From Takakia lepidozioides (lineage: Eukaryota > Streptophyta > Takakiopsida > Takakiales > Takakiaceae), in the NCBI GenBank assembly GCA_030704615.1, contig CM060733.1, positions 28,458,001-28,522,000 of the forward strand: 64,000 bases of DNA. Direction: 5' to 3'. The position numbers and the translations under genes were made by a program. Positions 1-9,935 of this stretch are shown here, piece by piece (within the stretch, counting starts at the first letter, position 1; every line of letters begins with the position of its first letter). The notes under the pieces are model-generated. The model saw nothing but the letters and a program-made list of their open reading frames with translations, did not search any database and was not told the origin of the DNA.

Positions 1-82
1 TGTAAGAGTGTACACTGCACGTCGAATGATCGTTGCTGGTTTATAATGTATTTAAGTTGGACATTATTGGGCATAGAGGAAT

Positions 83-678
83 ATGTCTACAAATACCTCA
101 ATGCGGAGTGGCCATTCTTCTGAGAAGACATTCATCTTGAATGCAGGTCAACAGTCTGGTGAGAAAGTAGCGATAAAACGACTAGTGAAGATAGAGCCAT
201 GTATTAAGATACAGACTCAGTACGCTGCACCTGTGCATGCAACACCGCCTGACATTATTTTTGATGAAAAGAGTGTCGTGAGTTGTTTGCAAAGAAGTAT
301 GGTCTGTGCAATGAAGGCATCCCTCCAAGAGGTTTGAAGGTAGATAGGGATTGTACAGAGGATGAAGTTTACAAGCTCTTTGGACCGTTAGTGAATAAAA
401 ACGGGTACAACTATTTACACAATCCGGATGACGTAGAGCTTATAAGGAGGTTTGAGGAACTATACATGATAACCCACTAAAGGGGAGTTGTGCGAGCTTA
501 TCGTCTTGCTAACAAAGCGATAGGAATTGTATGTGAGAGGAAAAATAGGAAAGTGAATTGGGCTGTGTTTGAGAGATTACAAACAAGGTGGCCTTGCGCA
601 AAATACAGACCCAAGAGGCACTCGGAGCCAGAAAACGTAGCTTGTCTCTTGGTGAACATTGGAGGAAGGCGACATTGA
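83..678 (+). pseudogene. unrecognised coding remnants, plus strand
   Basis: Three short plus-strand reading frames follow each other here (83-337, 283-480, 490-678) in different frames, as expected of a decayed or spliced coding region. The middle one reads as a plausible protein segment with an acidic/aromatic core (residues such as YKLFGPLVNKNGYNYL) and the last is basic. No family is recognised. They sit just upstream of the coiled-coil/zinc-binding remnant at 767-1,745 and may have belonged to the same gene, but no clear splice junction joining them was identified. The function is unknown. Confidence 0.25.
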
Positions 679-766
679 ACCTGCATAGCTTCCACCACTA
701 TCAACCGTCCATGCAACAAAGGACAGAGCCACTACATTTCAGTTGAGACGAGACGTCCCTTCCAAA

Positions 767-1745
767 ATGGAAGACTTCGTCAGAGGGAATGTCGAGGGCA
801 CTGAGCAATGGCGAGATCTTCTATCTTCTTTGGACACAGAGCTAAAACTGTCCTGGGAGTCTCTTGAAAGGTTCAAAATGGCAAGAGAGAAGTCTCAAGA
901 AGATTTGATCAGAGTCAACTCTAAAATGCATGTCAACTCTAAAATGCATGATCGTGAAGAGTTACTTTCGAATGCAAACTTGAAGCTCGACTTGCTACTT
1001 AAGGAGCATGAGGCTGAAACCCTGAAGACGAGCGCATTTCCTTGTACAGACATTGAGACAGAAGAACAAGTTTCACGTCGTAGTACGGTGGAAAACCTGC
1101 ATCGAAGGATTGAGTCCTAGACGGGTATAGTTGAACACTTAAGGAACTCATGGGGGAGCGGGAAACTGAGCATGTCAGCATCTTGGAGAGGGCCCAGTTA
1201 GATGAAGAAGCGTGGTGCACAGCTGATGCTCGCTACCAAGTTTGCCAGAGACAGAAAGCGGCCGTTGCTCATCAGCTTCATGCTATGGAGCGTGGCCACA
1301 ATCGGCCTTCATTCAAACCCTCCCCAGTGTCGAACTCATTGTTCAATCTCTTGACTTGAAAACTTCAGAATTTCTAACGATTTCGAGTTGTGTTTTCTGT
1401 GGTAAAGGGTTTCAGCCTGTATGGGACTGTATGGTGGTTTCGTGCACTTATGCGTACCACGCATGGTGTGCTGTAGCTCATTTCTCCTCATCAACGACCT
1501 GTTTACACAAAGATTGCGGGCAGGAGATGCATAATGATTGGTGGACGAGTGTTGGCATCAAAAAACCATCAACTCGAACCTGTGATGCAGTTCATGCTGC
1601 TGGCCATTCGGAATATGAAACTCCCAACAAACATGAGGAGCAGGGCCAAGCGTTCAAAGGCAAGCCCAAAACCATCCTTATTCATTTCACTCCATTTTCT
1701 GCCTTTGTACTGAGCCCAGAATCTTCGCTCGTTTTCTCGAGATAA
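767..1745 (+). pseudogene. coiled-coil plus Cys-rich zinc-binding protein, frameshifted remnant
   Basis: A plus-strand coding trail runs through three frames. Positions 767-1,120 encode a Glu/Lys/Leu-rich segment of about 117 residues that looks like coiled coil and contains a perfect in-frame duplication (VNSKMH twice). Positions 1,150-1,359 continue a similar helical segment. Positions 1,300-1,690 encode a cysteine/histidine-rich module with CVFC, then C-x5-H-x2-C, then C-x4-C, and a following WW and VGIKKP. That spacing resembles a RING/PHD-like zinc-binding fold, although it does not match one canonical signature. The frame changes near 1,120 and 1,360 have no obvious GT-AG intron, so decay by indels is more likely than splicing. 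The function is not known; a DNA- or protein-binding role is possible. Confidence 0.4.
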
Positions 1746-1899
1746 GTCCCATCGTCTTCCTTAACAATATGGGGTTCCAATGATGTAGTCTTTGGCTCCA
1801 AGGCTCTGCATCCATATGCACCCCATTTGTCCAATGTCATCCATAGAATCAATTGGAATTTCACCATAGTACTTGAGCTCCCCAACGTTACACATGTAG

Positions 1900-2180
1900 T
1901 GTTCAATGCATGACAGATGGAGTCCTTTGTCAACCCTTCACTTCATTTTGTTTCCTGAAATGCACATTTTCTCTCCATGTCTCTTCTATCAGTCTTCCCA
2001 CGTATTCACTACCCTCCCTGTCAATACTTCACTCCATTTTGTTTCCTCGAATTCACATGATTTGTCCATGACCATGGTGCTAGTCTTCCAAATATTCACT
2101 TCACTTCACTCTCCACCCTTGTTTTCCATTCATTTCCTGGAATGCACTCTGTTTGTCCATGTCATTGTCTGAAGTTTCCA
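1900..2180. repeat. degenerate tandem repeat of about 90-100 bp
   Basis: The words CTTCACT, CCATTTTGTTTCCT, TGCACA/TTCACA and TGTCCATG recur three times in the same order through this interval, which is pyrimidine-rich on the plus strand. It looks like three diverged copies of one unit. The surrounding gap 1,746-2,373 holds nothing else that I can recognise. Confidence 0.35.
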
Positions 2181-2373
2181 TAGTATGGATTAACTCCATG
2201 TTCATCCAGGGTTGTCATCTCTTACTTCTTAGAGAGTCCACAAGCTGCCTAGGAGAGTCCATTCTTACTCCATATATGTTCACTAGAATATATATTTGGA
2301 GTCCATGGCTACTATCTATTCATATGTCATGAACTGACACCTTCTCACTACATTGTGATGTCATGATTGTTGG

Positions 2374-2978
2374 GTGGGAGCAGCCCCAACCCGCACTTCA
2401 ATATCAGTTTCACACAAGAGCCGTATTTCTCGCGTGCATTCCCGTGTCGGAGCATCTTTGCTTAGCCCATCCGTGGCCAGCATTGACATGGCTGCCACAT
2501 TGAAGCAACCAGAGGCTAATGGGCTGCATGAGGTGACCTCTCCAAATTCTAAGCTATACAATCACAAGGCACAGTTGGAAGTTGATCTACATCATCACAT
2601 GGAACAACATACAGGACTCGACACTGTTCTGAAAGCAGATGTTGCGGCTATGATCACCCTGGTACATCCCAACAGAAAATGGTAAAGAAACAATTGAGCA
2701 TGGCTGACAATGACTTGCAGAATTTGGACACTACTGACCCCTACTCTCATTCTGATACCAGCAATGGTATTGCGGCCCTGGATGCTGCTATGCAAGATGA
2801 TGCATTATCCCCAACACCCGTGTTGAGAAAGTCCAACAAACAGGTTGCCATTGAAAACCATGAGGGACTTTTCCCTAGAAAGAAGCCTAGAAAACCTATT
2901 GTTCCTGTGAATCAACGTCGATCTACAGCAAAGAACACCAGGGCTGCAGGATTGAAGACACGACAGATGCACAAGTAG
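2374..2978 (+). pseudogene. unrecognised coding remnant with basic C-terminus
   Basis: Two overlapping plus-strand frames (2,374-2,685 and 2,679-2,978) could be one protein separated by a frame change near 2,680. The first is Ser/Ala-rich with a His cluster (LHHHMEQH). The second ends in a strongly basic segment (FPRKKPRKP, then RRST), suggestive of a nuclear-localisation-like patch. It lies on the same strand as the 767-1,745 remnant and may be its distal part. Downstream, 3,000-3,330 contains two diverged copies of a unit with the shared word ATCTGCAGGATGCTACTC. No domain is recognised. Confidence 0.25.
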
Positions 2979-3019
2979 TCAACCCTGGTGAGGTATGCAG
3001 CTCCTGTTCCCAGTTATTT

Positions 3020-3300
3020 GGTATTTGCATTATATTCAGATTGTTATGGTAGCACACCGTAATCTTTACCAATCTGCAGGATGCTACTCTATGAAACAAA
3101 GTAGCTACATAGATCATGAATGTACCTAGACACTCACACCTTTCTAGTACCACATCTACAGGCGCATAACCTGCTTCCTTCATCTGCCAGACAATCTTCT
3201 CAGCTCAGCAGGGACTTATTCAATTTTGCAATGCTGATTGTCATGGGAGCACGCTCTAATCTGTCCCAATCTGCAGGATGCTACTCTATGAGTATATCGA
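3020..3300. repeat. two-copy direct repeat of about 190-200 bp
   Basis: The sequence around 3,040-3,100 (TTGTTATGGTAGCAC, then AATCTGCAGGATGCTACTC) recurs at about 3,237-3,292 (TTGTCATGGGAGCAC, then the same word), a diverged direct duplication. The following stretch to 3,670 repeats TGAGCTGTCTGAG twice but shows no gene. Confidence 0.4.
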
Positions 3301-3670
3301 TGTGAGCAGTATGGAGCAGTGGCTGCATGGACATATGGCATAGTCTAGTACAGTGACACTGGAGCACAGTCTGAGCTGTCTGAGGTGAAGTTTTGATTAT
3401 TGCACAAGTTTTGTTGAGAGTTCAATAGAAAGTGACATTGTAATCATTTGTACTACCCAGCCTCTGGCTATTTTGGAATTTGGCAGTTTGTCAATGGCAA
3501 CTTGGAATTCGGTATCTATGGATGTGTCTGAGCTGTCTGAGCATGGCCATTAATGTCAAGGTTTTGGTTTGAATACTATAGTGAGTACCCACACCAAATT
3601 GCAGTAAGCACTTCCTGCTCTCACCTTCTCCCCCTCTTTCCAGCTCCATGTAACCCAGTATAAGCAGGGC

Positions 3671-4339
3671 CTATGGTCTAAAGAAGACACTAGAAAAAAC
3701 ATAGGATAAATCGCAGTCCCCTCCCCTTTGTGTATTAGCTTTCATTTCCATGCAGATTTCAGCTCTCAATCTATAGTTCCTGGGGAATTTTCTATCAGAG
3801 CTGACCCTTCTGGAGTATCCCTTCCTGAAATACCTGCCTTCTTTAATAGCAGCCACTGCTGTCTTCATGGCTAAGCTCACCCTTGATTCCGAATCAAGCC
3901 CCTGGGTAAGTATACAGAAGCCCTTGTTGAATGAATGCCAAATGTCTTCCCAAGTTAGGAAGTCTGGCGGAGGTATGTGCTGCTGCAAAAATGTGTCTGT
4001 AAAATATTAAGTGCTACTGTGGCCTTAAGATAACAACAGCAGTGAAGAGAAACGCACCAAATTGTCCACCACCTGTTCGTAGGTAGCCTCTCTAGCGTCA
4101 GCCCTGCCAGGCAACAACAAATGTTTTATTATATCAATACCATCCAACATTTCCTCAAAACTTCGCCAGTCAGCTACATCACCAAAGGTGACAGAGGACT
4201 GCGAAGACCTGAGAGATAAGGCATGACGCTGTGAGTTAGGCTGACGACAAATATTCTCTACTGCCAAATTGGTGTTATACCCATCTGTACCAGCTGATAC
4301 ATGTAACATCCAAAGTATCCATAGAGGGGTAGATGGCAA
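3671..4339 (-). pseudogene. unrecognised minus-strand gene fragment, two exon-like frames
   Basis: Two minus-strand frames, 4,339-4,025 and 3,988-3,671, look like consecutive coding blocks separated by about 40 bp that includes a run ending in TTTTACAG, a plausible acceptor. The upstream block contains a Leu/Ile-rich helical stretch (EEMLDGIDIIKHLLL). The downstream block has WEDIWHSFNKGF and a basic tract (GRYFRKGYSRR). Amino-acid composition is protein-like, but I do not recognise a domain and no start or promoter is evident. It could be an exon pair of a real gene or a decayed transposon open reading frame. Confidence 0.3.
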
Positions 4340-5370
4340 ACAATTGGCATTTTATTTTCTAAGCTCCTCTCATTGCTCACGTTTAGCTAGAACAGCTGGC
4401 TGAGATGCTGTTTGCCATGAAGGAGGGATGAATAGTTCCCCAGCTAGGAACCTGATGCCAAAAGCAAAACAATTTCAAACTAGACACCTCTTATATATGA
4501 CCATCTTTTCGCCTTCTTTTCCCCTTTATTCTGTTTCAGCTCCAGGGATTGCACGTCCTCTGGCCTTTTATATGCATAACATCTTAAGAAGAGTGAATTC
4601 AACGAATGACACACATGAGAAGAAGTGGAAATGTCATCTTCCACTCCAAAGGGCTCTGTAGGGGTATTTTATTTTTGTATTTATAAGGGGTTTCTGGTGT
4701 TTTTGAAATGGCTTAGTCAGCACACATCTCAGACTATTCAAATCATTCTTATCTTTGCAAGCCTTTAACCATACATATTGTGCGATGACCAACCAAGAGT
4801 CTCAGCAACTGATGCCGACAAATTGCATCAAAGTCCAGTCTAGTTAGCTTAGTTATGGATGGTTGCATCCCTACCTGTCCTGTTGAACATATTCAAGTTA
4901 ACCATGAACAGTTTGAGAACAATAGCATCAGGGGAGGCCGCCAGGAGCTCAAACACCAAAGTGTCAGGGCTCTAAATTTATAAAAGACAAAATAGTGAGT
5001 ACACATGACCATGTTCTCAAACACTAGATGTACAATACACGCCCTGTTGAATGTCAGGTTCTAATGTAGGGGACTCTGTATCGACAGTCCGTGAACCATT
5101 TCTTACATGAATCACGCTACATCCGAGCCATTTGCTGCCACATTGCTTGTTACTCAGCTTAAATGTTTCTCTATGCCTTCTTCTCTCTCCCAGCAAAGAA
5201 AGAAGAGCAAGATCTTGTGCGCATTCATCGTGTCTCTTGTCAATCCTAACTGTGATCAGAATTTGATCCTTAGATTACACAATCCCCCCATTCAAGGTTT
5301 GTATATCACGACATTTGGTTTCTTGAAAAATGAACCAAAAGAAAAAACCGAGGCCCGAGTTTATTTAATA
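4340..5370. other. non-coding stretch, nothing recognised
   Basis: No convincing gene, RNA or repeat was seen here. The frames at 4,428-4,661 and 5,107-5,379 lack domains and look like chance frames. Confidence 0.4.
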
Positions 5371-5374
5371 GTAA

Positions 5375-5840
5375 AGTAGTGAGATTCATGAAAAAATAAA
5401 ACTATGTGCTACTTTCGAGGGGGAAGGGCGGGCAGGAAGATTTGAACTCTAGCCTTAAGGGACTCCAATAACTGTCCTAATCATTGCACTATCAATACTA
5501 ATTCAAGATATTGTGTCATGTTAATTAGTTATAATAGAAAAAGAGATAGATTCCCAAGAAAAAAAAACTGAGTACTACTTTTGAGGGGGGTATGACGGGC
5601 AGGGGATTCGGCCCCCAATCCTATGGGACCCCAGTACTTGTCCCAACCATCACACTATCGCGACCAATTCAATATAACTGCGTCATGTTAATAAGTTAAT
5701 AGCAAAGTAGAGAGATTCCCAAGAAAATAAAACCTAATTACTACTTTTGAGGGGGAGGACGGGCAGGGGGATTCGACCCCCAACCCTAGGCAGCCGCAGT
5801 AACTTTCCTAACCATTACACTACCAATTCCGATTCAAAGG
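5375..5840 (-). repeat. three tandem tRNA-like SINE units, about 167-bp period
   Basis: Read on the minus strand, three head-to-tail units start near 5,840, 5,708 and 5,540. Each has an A-box-like segment (GGTAGTGTAATGGTTAGGA in the best copy), then a T-arm-like B box (GGTCGAATCCC flanked by a G5/C5 stem in the unit at 5,740-5,840). A pyrimidine tract CCCCCTCAAAAGTAGTA and a T-rich tail follow. This is the layout of a tRNA-derived short interspersed element or a tRNA pseudogene cluster transcribed by RNA polymerase III. The first unit has the weakest B box (AGTTCAAATC). The third unit continues directly into the foldback arm. Confidence 0.6.
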
Positions 5841-7305
5841 TGGTCCTGTTATTTATTAAAAATCAAATATAGGGCCTGGGGTTTGGGCCAGCGAGGGGGC
5901 GACCCTCCCTTGTCCACGCTGCTCCCAGGCACTTCCAAAACTTTCCAAAGTGGCCATTAACATTTTCCAACCTTTTCCATTGTTTTCAATACAGAATCCA
6001 AAATCTCCAAAGTCCACAACTTTGCATATCCTGATAATAATTCCCAAAATATCCATTTAGGTTCCACAAATGTCCACAAAGGCCCACAAACACCGTATAT
6101 TACGTGCTATGTTTAGGGATATAAACGATTTTTTTTTCGCTCCGTTCTTCTTCCCCAAGCTTACTAACAAGATGCATAGTGTGCATGCAAAGTTTCAAAT
6201 CCAACTAAAATCATGTAGACCACAAACCACATGTGGTCATTTGTGAGGGCTTAGTTTTACTTCACCTTCCTACACTCTTCATGTGAAGTGTGCAAAAGTA
6301 GCAAAGATGACAAGTTCCAAAAAAAAATTTAAAAAAAAAATCCTATCTTTTGCATGGGTGTAGTGTGATGAGTGCTAATGGTTGCACAACAAGAATGAGG
6401 CCCAAAACAATTAAAATCTAGGAGAAAACCTCGTACAATGGAAATTTGTGGACATTTATGGAAAGCACTTTCTAATGTCGAATTCCAGTAACCACGAGAA
6501 GTTTGCCCCAACTTGGTCACAAATTGGTCACAAATTGGTCACCACTTCCCATGAATGTCCACAAAGTTCCATTGTATGAGGTTTTCTCTTAGATTTTAAA
6601 TTTTTTGGGCCTCATTCTTGTTGTGCAACCATTAGCACTCATCACACTACACCCATGCAAAAGATAGGATTTTTTTTAAAAAAAAAAGTCTTGGAACTTG
6701 TCATCTTTGATACTTTTGCACACTTCACATGAAGAGTGTAGGAAGTTGAAGTTTTGAGTGCCCTCACAAATGACCACATGTGGTTTGTGGTCTACATGAT
6801 TTTAGTTGGATTTGAAACTTTGCGTGCACACTATGCATCTTGTTAGTAAGCTTGGGGAAGAAGAACGAAGCGAAAAAAAAATCGTTTATATCCTTAAACA
6901 TAGCACGTAATATTCGGTGTTTGTGGACCTTTGTGGAACCTAAATGGACATTTTGGGAAGGATATGCAAAGTTGTGAACTTTGGAGATTTTGGATTCTGT
7001 ATTGAAAACAATGGAAAAGTTTGGAAAACATTAATGGCCACTTTGGAAAGTTTTGGACGGTGATGGTAGTCCCCCGGAGCATGGTGGACAAGGCAGGGTC
7101 TAGTGGGCCCATGCTAGCCCAAACCCCAGGCCCTCTATGATTTTAAATAAATAAATAACATGACTAGATTGTTTTTGAATTGCCATTGGTAGCGTAATGG
7201 TTAGGACAGTCATAGGGGTCCCAAAGGGCTGGAGGTCAAATTCCACCTGCCCGCCGTCCCCCTCAACAGTACTTGTTTTTTTTTCTATTTTTGGAATCTC
7301 TTCTG
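5705..7305. mobile_element. foldback element with ~760-bp inverted arms and tRNA-like ends
   Basis: The arm 5,705-6,465 is repeated in reverse complement at 6,546-7,305 with scattered mismatches, leaving a loop of about 80 bp that contains three direct copies of AAATTGGTCAC or a close variant. Matching landmarks include GGGCCTGGGGTTTGGGCC (5,873 versus 7,111-7,132), CACATGTGGT, and the poly-A tracts near 6,320 and 6,675. Both outer ends continue beyond the foldback into a tRNA-like unit (5,740-5,840 minus, 7,180-7,290 plus), so the arms themselves end in RNA polymerase III-like modules. No transposase gene is present, so the element would be non-autonomous. Confidence 0.7.
7180..7305 (+). repeat. 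tRNA-like unit, mirror copy of the tandem units at 5.4-5.8 kb
   Basis: Plus-strand copy of the same module: ATTGGTAGCGTAATGGTTAG (A-box-like), GGAGGTCAAATTCCAC in place of the B box (degenerate), then the pyrimidine tract CCGTCCCCCTCAACAGTA and a T-run. It forms the right outer end of the foldback element. The B box is more decayed than in the left copy, so it is probably transcriptionally dead. Confidence 0.5.
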
Positions 7306-7454
7306 GAATGCTGAGTCCAGCACTACCATCAGGAGAGATGTACCCAATAATTTTGGCTTACTGTCGCTGTCTGGGCCAGAGATGCATGCCTAGCTAGGAT
7401 GGAGCAGAAAAGAACACTCTCCAATGTGATTGGTGCTGGTCTCATAATGCAACA

Positions 7455-8265
7455 GGCATTCACCTTTTTGCCTTGATTGTCCCACCATTGACTGGGGTCA
7501 GAAAAGTATTCATTCCACAGCTTCTTGTGGTCTCCATTACCTGTTTCTGGATTCTTTCATGTTGTCACATTGTCAAAGTCACTCCAAACCACAAAGGTTC
7601 ACTCAACCAGCTAACTTGCAAAATTCAACATGAAAATTTAGAGCCGTTAATGATAAGAGGGAAAAACAGGGTGAAATGTGTCATTAGCAGTGCCTGATTT
7701 TATCAATTGTGCCGCTGCTGCTGCGGCTTCCAGTTGACCATCTACCCATGGATGAATCTGGACCCACACTCTATCCCTGCTCCTTCAGCTATCTATGCCT
7801 TTGCACAAATCATGCATACATCCTTGCTTTGCTGCTAGCAGCTAACAATGACAGCCTTGAATTGCTCAAGCAAACACTCCAACCCTACCTATCACACTAG
7901 TTCCTATGCTAACTTGCGTCTGCTTCCATTGTGCATTCACCTCTTTGCCTCGATTGTTCCACCACTGACTGGGTCGGAAACGTATTCATTCCAGAGCTTC
8001 TCCTCGTTTTTCGATACTTTCCTGTTATCACATTGGCAGTAATATGCCAAAATCACTCCAAAACCACCATAGATCGGCCACCAACGAGCTAAGAGCCCAC
8101 ATTTGCATGATGGACAAACATCTTCACATCGTACCTTAAGAAAAATCCACACCTTGCGATTGCGGTTGTCCCACCATCAAGAAGGATCTTTATAAAACTC
8201 ATGCCAGCTCTGCTCCGTGCTGCAAATTCAGGGCCGAGTCTGATGAGAGGGCAAAACAGGCTGAA
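7455..8265. repeat. diverged direct duplication of about 240-330 bp
   Basis: Segment 7,455-7,690 resembles 7,930-8,265. Shared words in order include ATTCACCT, TTGCCT(T/C)GATTGT, CCACCA(T/C)TGACTGGG, GTATTCATTCCA and CTGATGAGAGGGCAAAACAGG or a close variant. No coding potential with a recognised domain is visible in either copy. Confidence 0.5.
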
Positions 8266-8320
8266 ATAGGTCAAAGAAGAAGGTGCCCTCACCACATTGT
8301 CCTCGACCTTGTGTCATGAC

Positions 8321-9430
8321 CTACGGAGGATTTGATTGATCATGAACCAAGAGGACCTCTTGTGTGTGCTGCTTGTGTCTGTAGTCAGGGCTGCCAGGAT
8401 TTGCACAAGCATTGCAAATGCACACAAACATGATGTGGCGAGGCTTCACCCCTTCCCCCATCATTTCCTCATAGGTCTCCAAAGCATCCATCCCACGTCC
8501 ATGTTGTGCATACCCTGCAAGCATCGCCTCAACGACACCACATCTCGTTCAGCCATAGTGTTGAACACTCCCTTTGCATCCTCGATGCACCCACATTTTG
8601 CAAACATGTCCACCAGGGTATTGTTCAGAATGACATTTTGTACAATTCCAGCTCTGAAGGTATCGCCGTGGACCTGTTTCCCCTTTTCGAGAGCTGCCAG
8701 GGCAGTGTTCAGACTGACATTTGGTACAATTCCACCTTTGATGATATCCCCATGCACCTCTTTGCCCTTCTCCAGGGCTGCCAGGCTTGCACAAGCATTG
8801 CAAATGCAAACAAACATGATGTGGCCGGGTTCACCCCTTCCCCCATCATTTCCTCATAGGTCACCAAAGCCTCCATCCCACGTCCATGCTGTGCATACCC
8901 TGCAAGCATCGCCTCCACGACACCACATCTCGTTCAGCCATAGTGTTGAACACTCCCTTTGCATCCTCGATGCACGCACATTTTGCAAACATGTCCACCA
9001 GGGTATTGTTCAGAATGACATTTGGAACAATTCCAGCTCTGAAGATACCGCCGTGGACCTGTTTCCCCTTTTCTAGAGCTGCCAGGGCAGTGTTCAGACT
9101 CACATTTGGTACAATTCCAGCTTTGATGATATCCCCATGCACCTCTTTGCCCTTCTCCAGGGTTGCCAGGATTTGCACAAGCATTGCAAATGCACACAAA
9201 CATGATGTGGTGAGGCTTCACCCCTTCCCCCACCATTTCCTCATAGGTCTCCAAAGCCTCCATCTCACGTCCCTGTTGTGCATACCCTGCAAGCATCGCC
9301 TCCACGACACCACATCTCGTTCAGCCATAGTGTTGAACACTCCCTTTGCATCCTCGATGCACGCACATTTTGCAAACATGTCCACCAGGGTATTGTTCAG
9401 AATGACAGTTGGTACAATTCCAGCTCTGAG
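8321..9430 (-). pseudogene. PPR (PLS-type) pseudogene, tandemly triplicated
   Basis: Minus-strand translation gives hallmark plant PPR phrases: AALEKGKEVHGDIIK, LVDMFAKCGCIEDAKGVF, ERDVVSW, MLAGYAQHGRGMEAL and GEGVKPHHI. Intact relatives are organellar RNA-binding proteins. Here the array is made of three direct units of about 387 bp (starting near 8,393, 8,780 and 9,168 on the plus strand, read in reverse). All three change frame at the same place, just after DVVSW or the equivalent, where one G is missing before GGCGATG. Each unit also skips from NTAL directly to AALEKGKQ, suggesting loss of one repeat. It cannot encode a working PPR protein. Long plus-strand frames over it are shadows. Confidence 0.85.
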
Positions 9431-9935
9431 TCTGACTGCAACACCTGCAGCTGCTTTGCAAGCCCATACCCCACTCAACCCACAGACCCTATATCCTAAG
9501 ACCAAATGATTCCAAAAAAATCCTTTGCCCTCTAGGCGAAAGCCAAAGTGAAGGGGCAGTTCCAACAAAGGCTGGTGATTGTCAGTCACGATAAAAATGG
9601 GGCAGAACACATGCAAGAGTACTTTCAATAATTGAGGGACTGAACAAGCTGTCACTTCAAGTAGGAAAATGCAGCAACTATGTGGCTCCTTTCCGACCCC
9701 TGAACAGATGCTGAAACCCATGTGGGGCTTGAACCCACTGGCATGCCCAGCCAATTCAGGCTTGCATGTGGGTGAAATGTTAGGGCAAACTGCAAGTACT
9801 ATGAACTATTGCTCAGACAGTCCATTGTACTTGCCCCCCTTTAGGTGGCATAATATGGATGCAATGGATGCAAATGAACCCGCGAGCAAATGGATGCAAT
9901 GCAAATGCATACACATACACAACCCCTTTGTACGC

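Noticed and set aside
8336-9509. Long plus-strand frames over the PPR block
   Set aside because: They are the complement of the PPR coding strand and repeat with the same 387-bp period. The biological signal is on the minus strand.
9218-9754. 178-codon minus-strand frame as a distinct gene
   Set aside because: Its C-terminal half is the first PPR unit and its N-terminal half has no domain. It is read-through from flanking DNA into the pseudogene.
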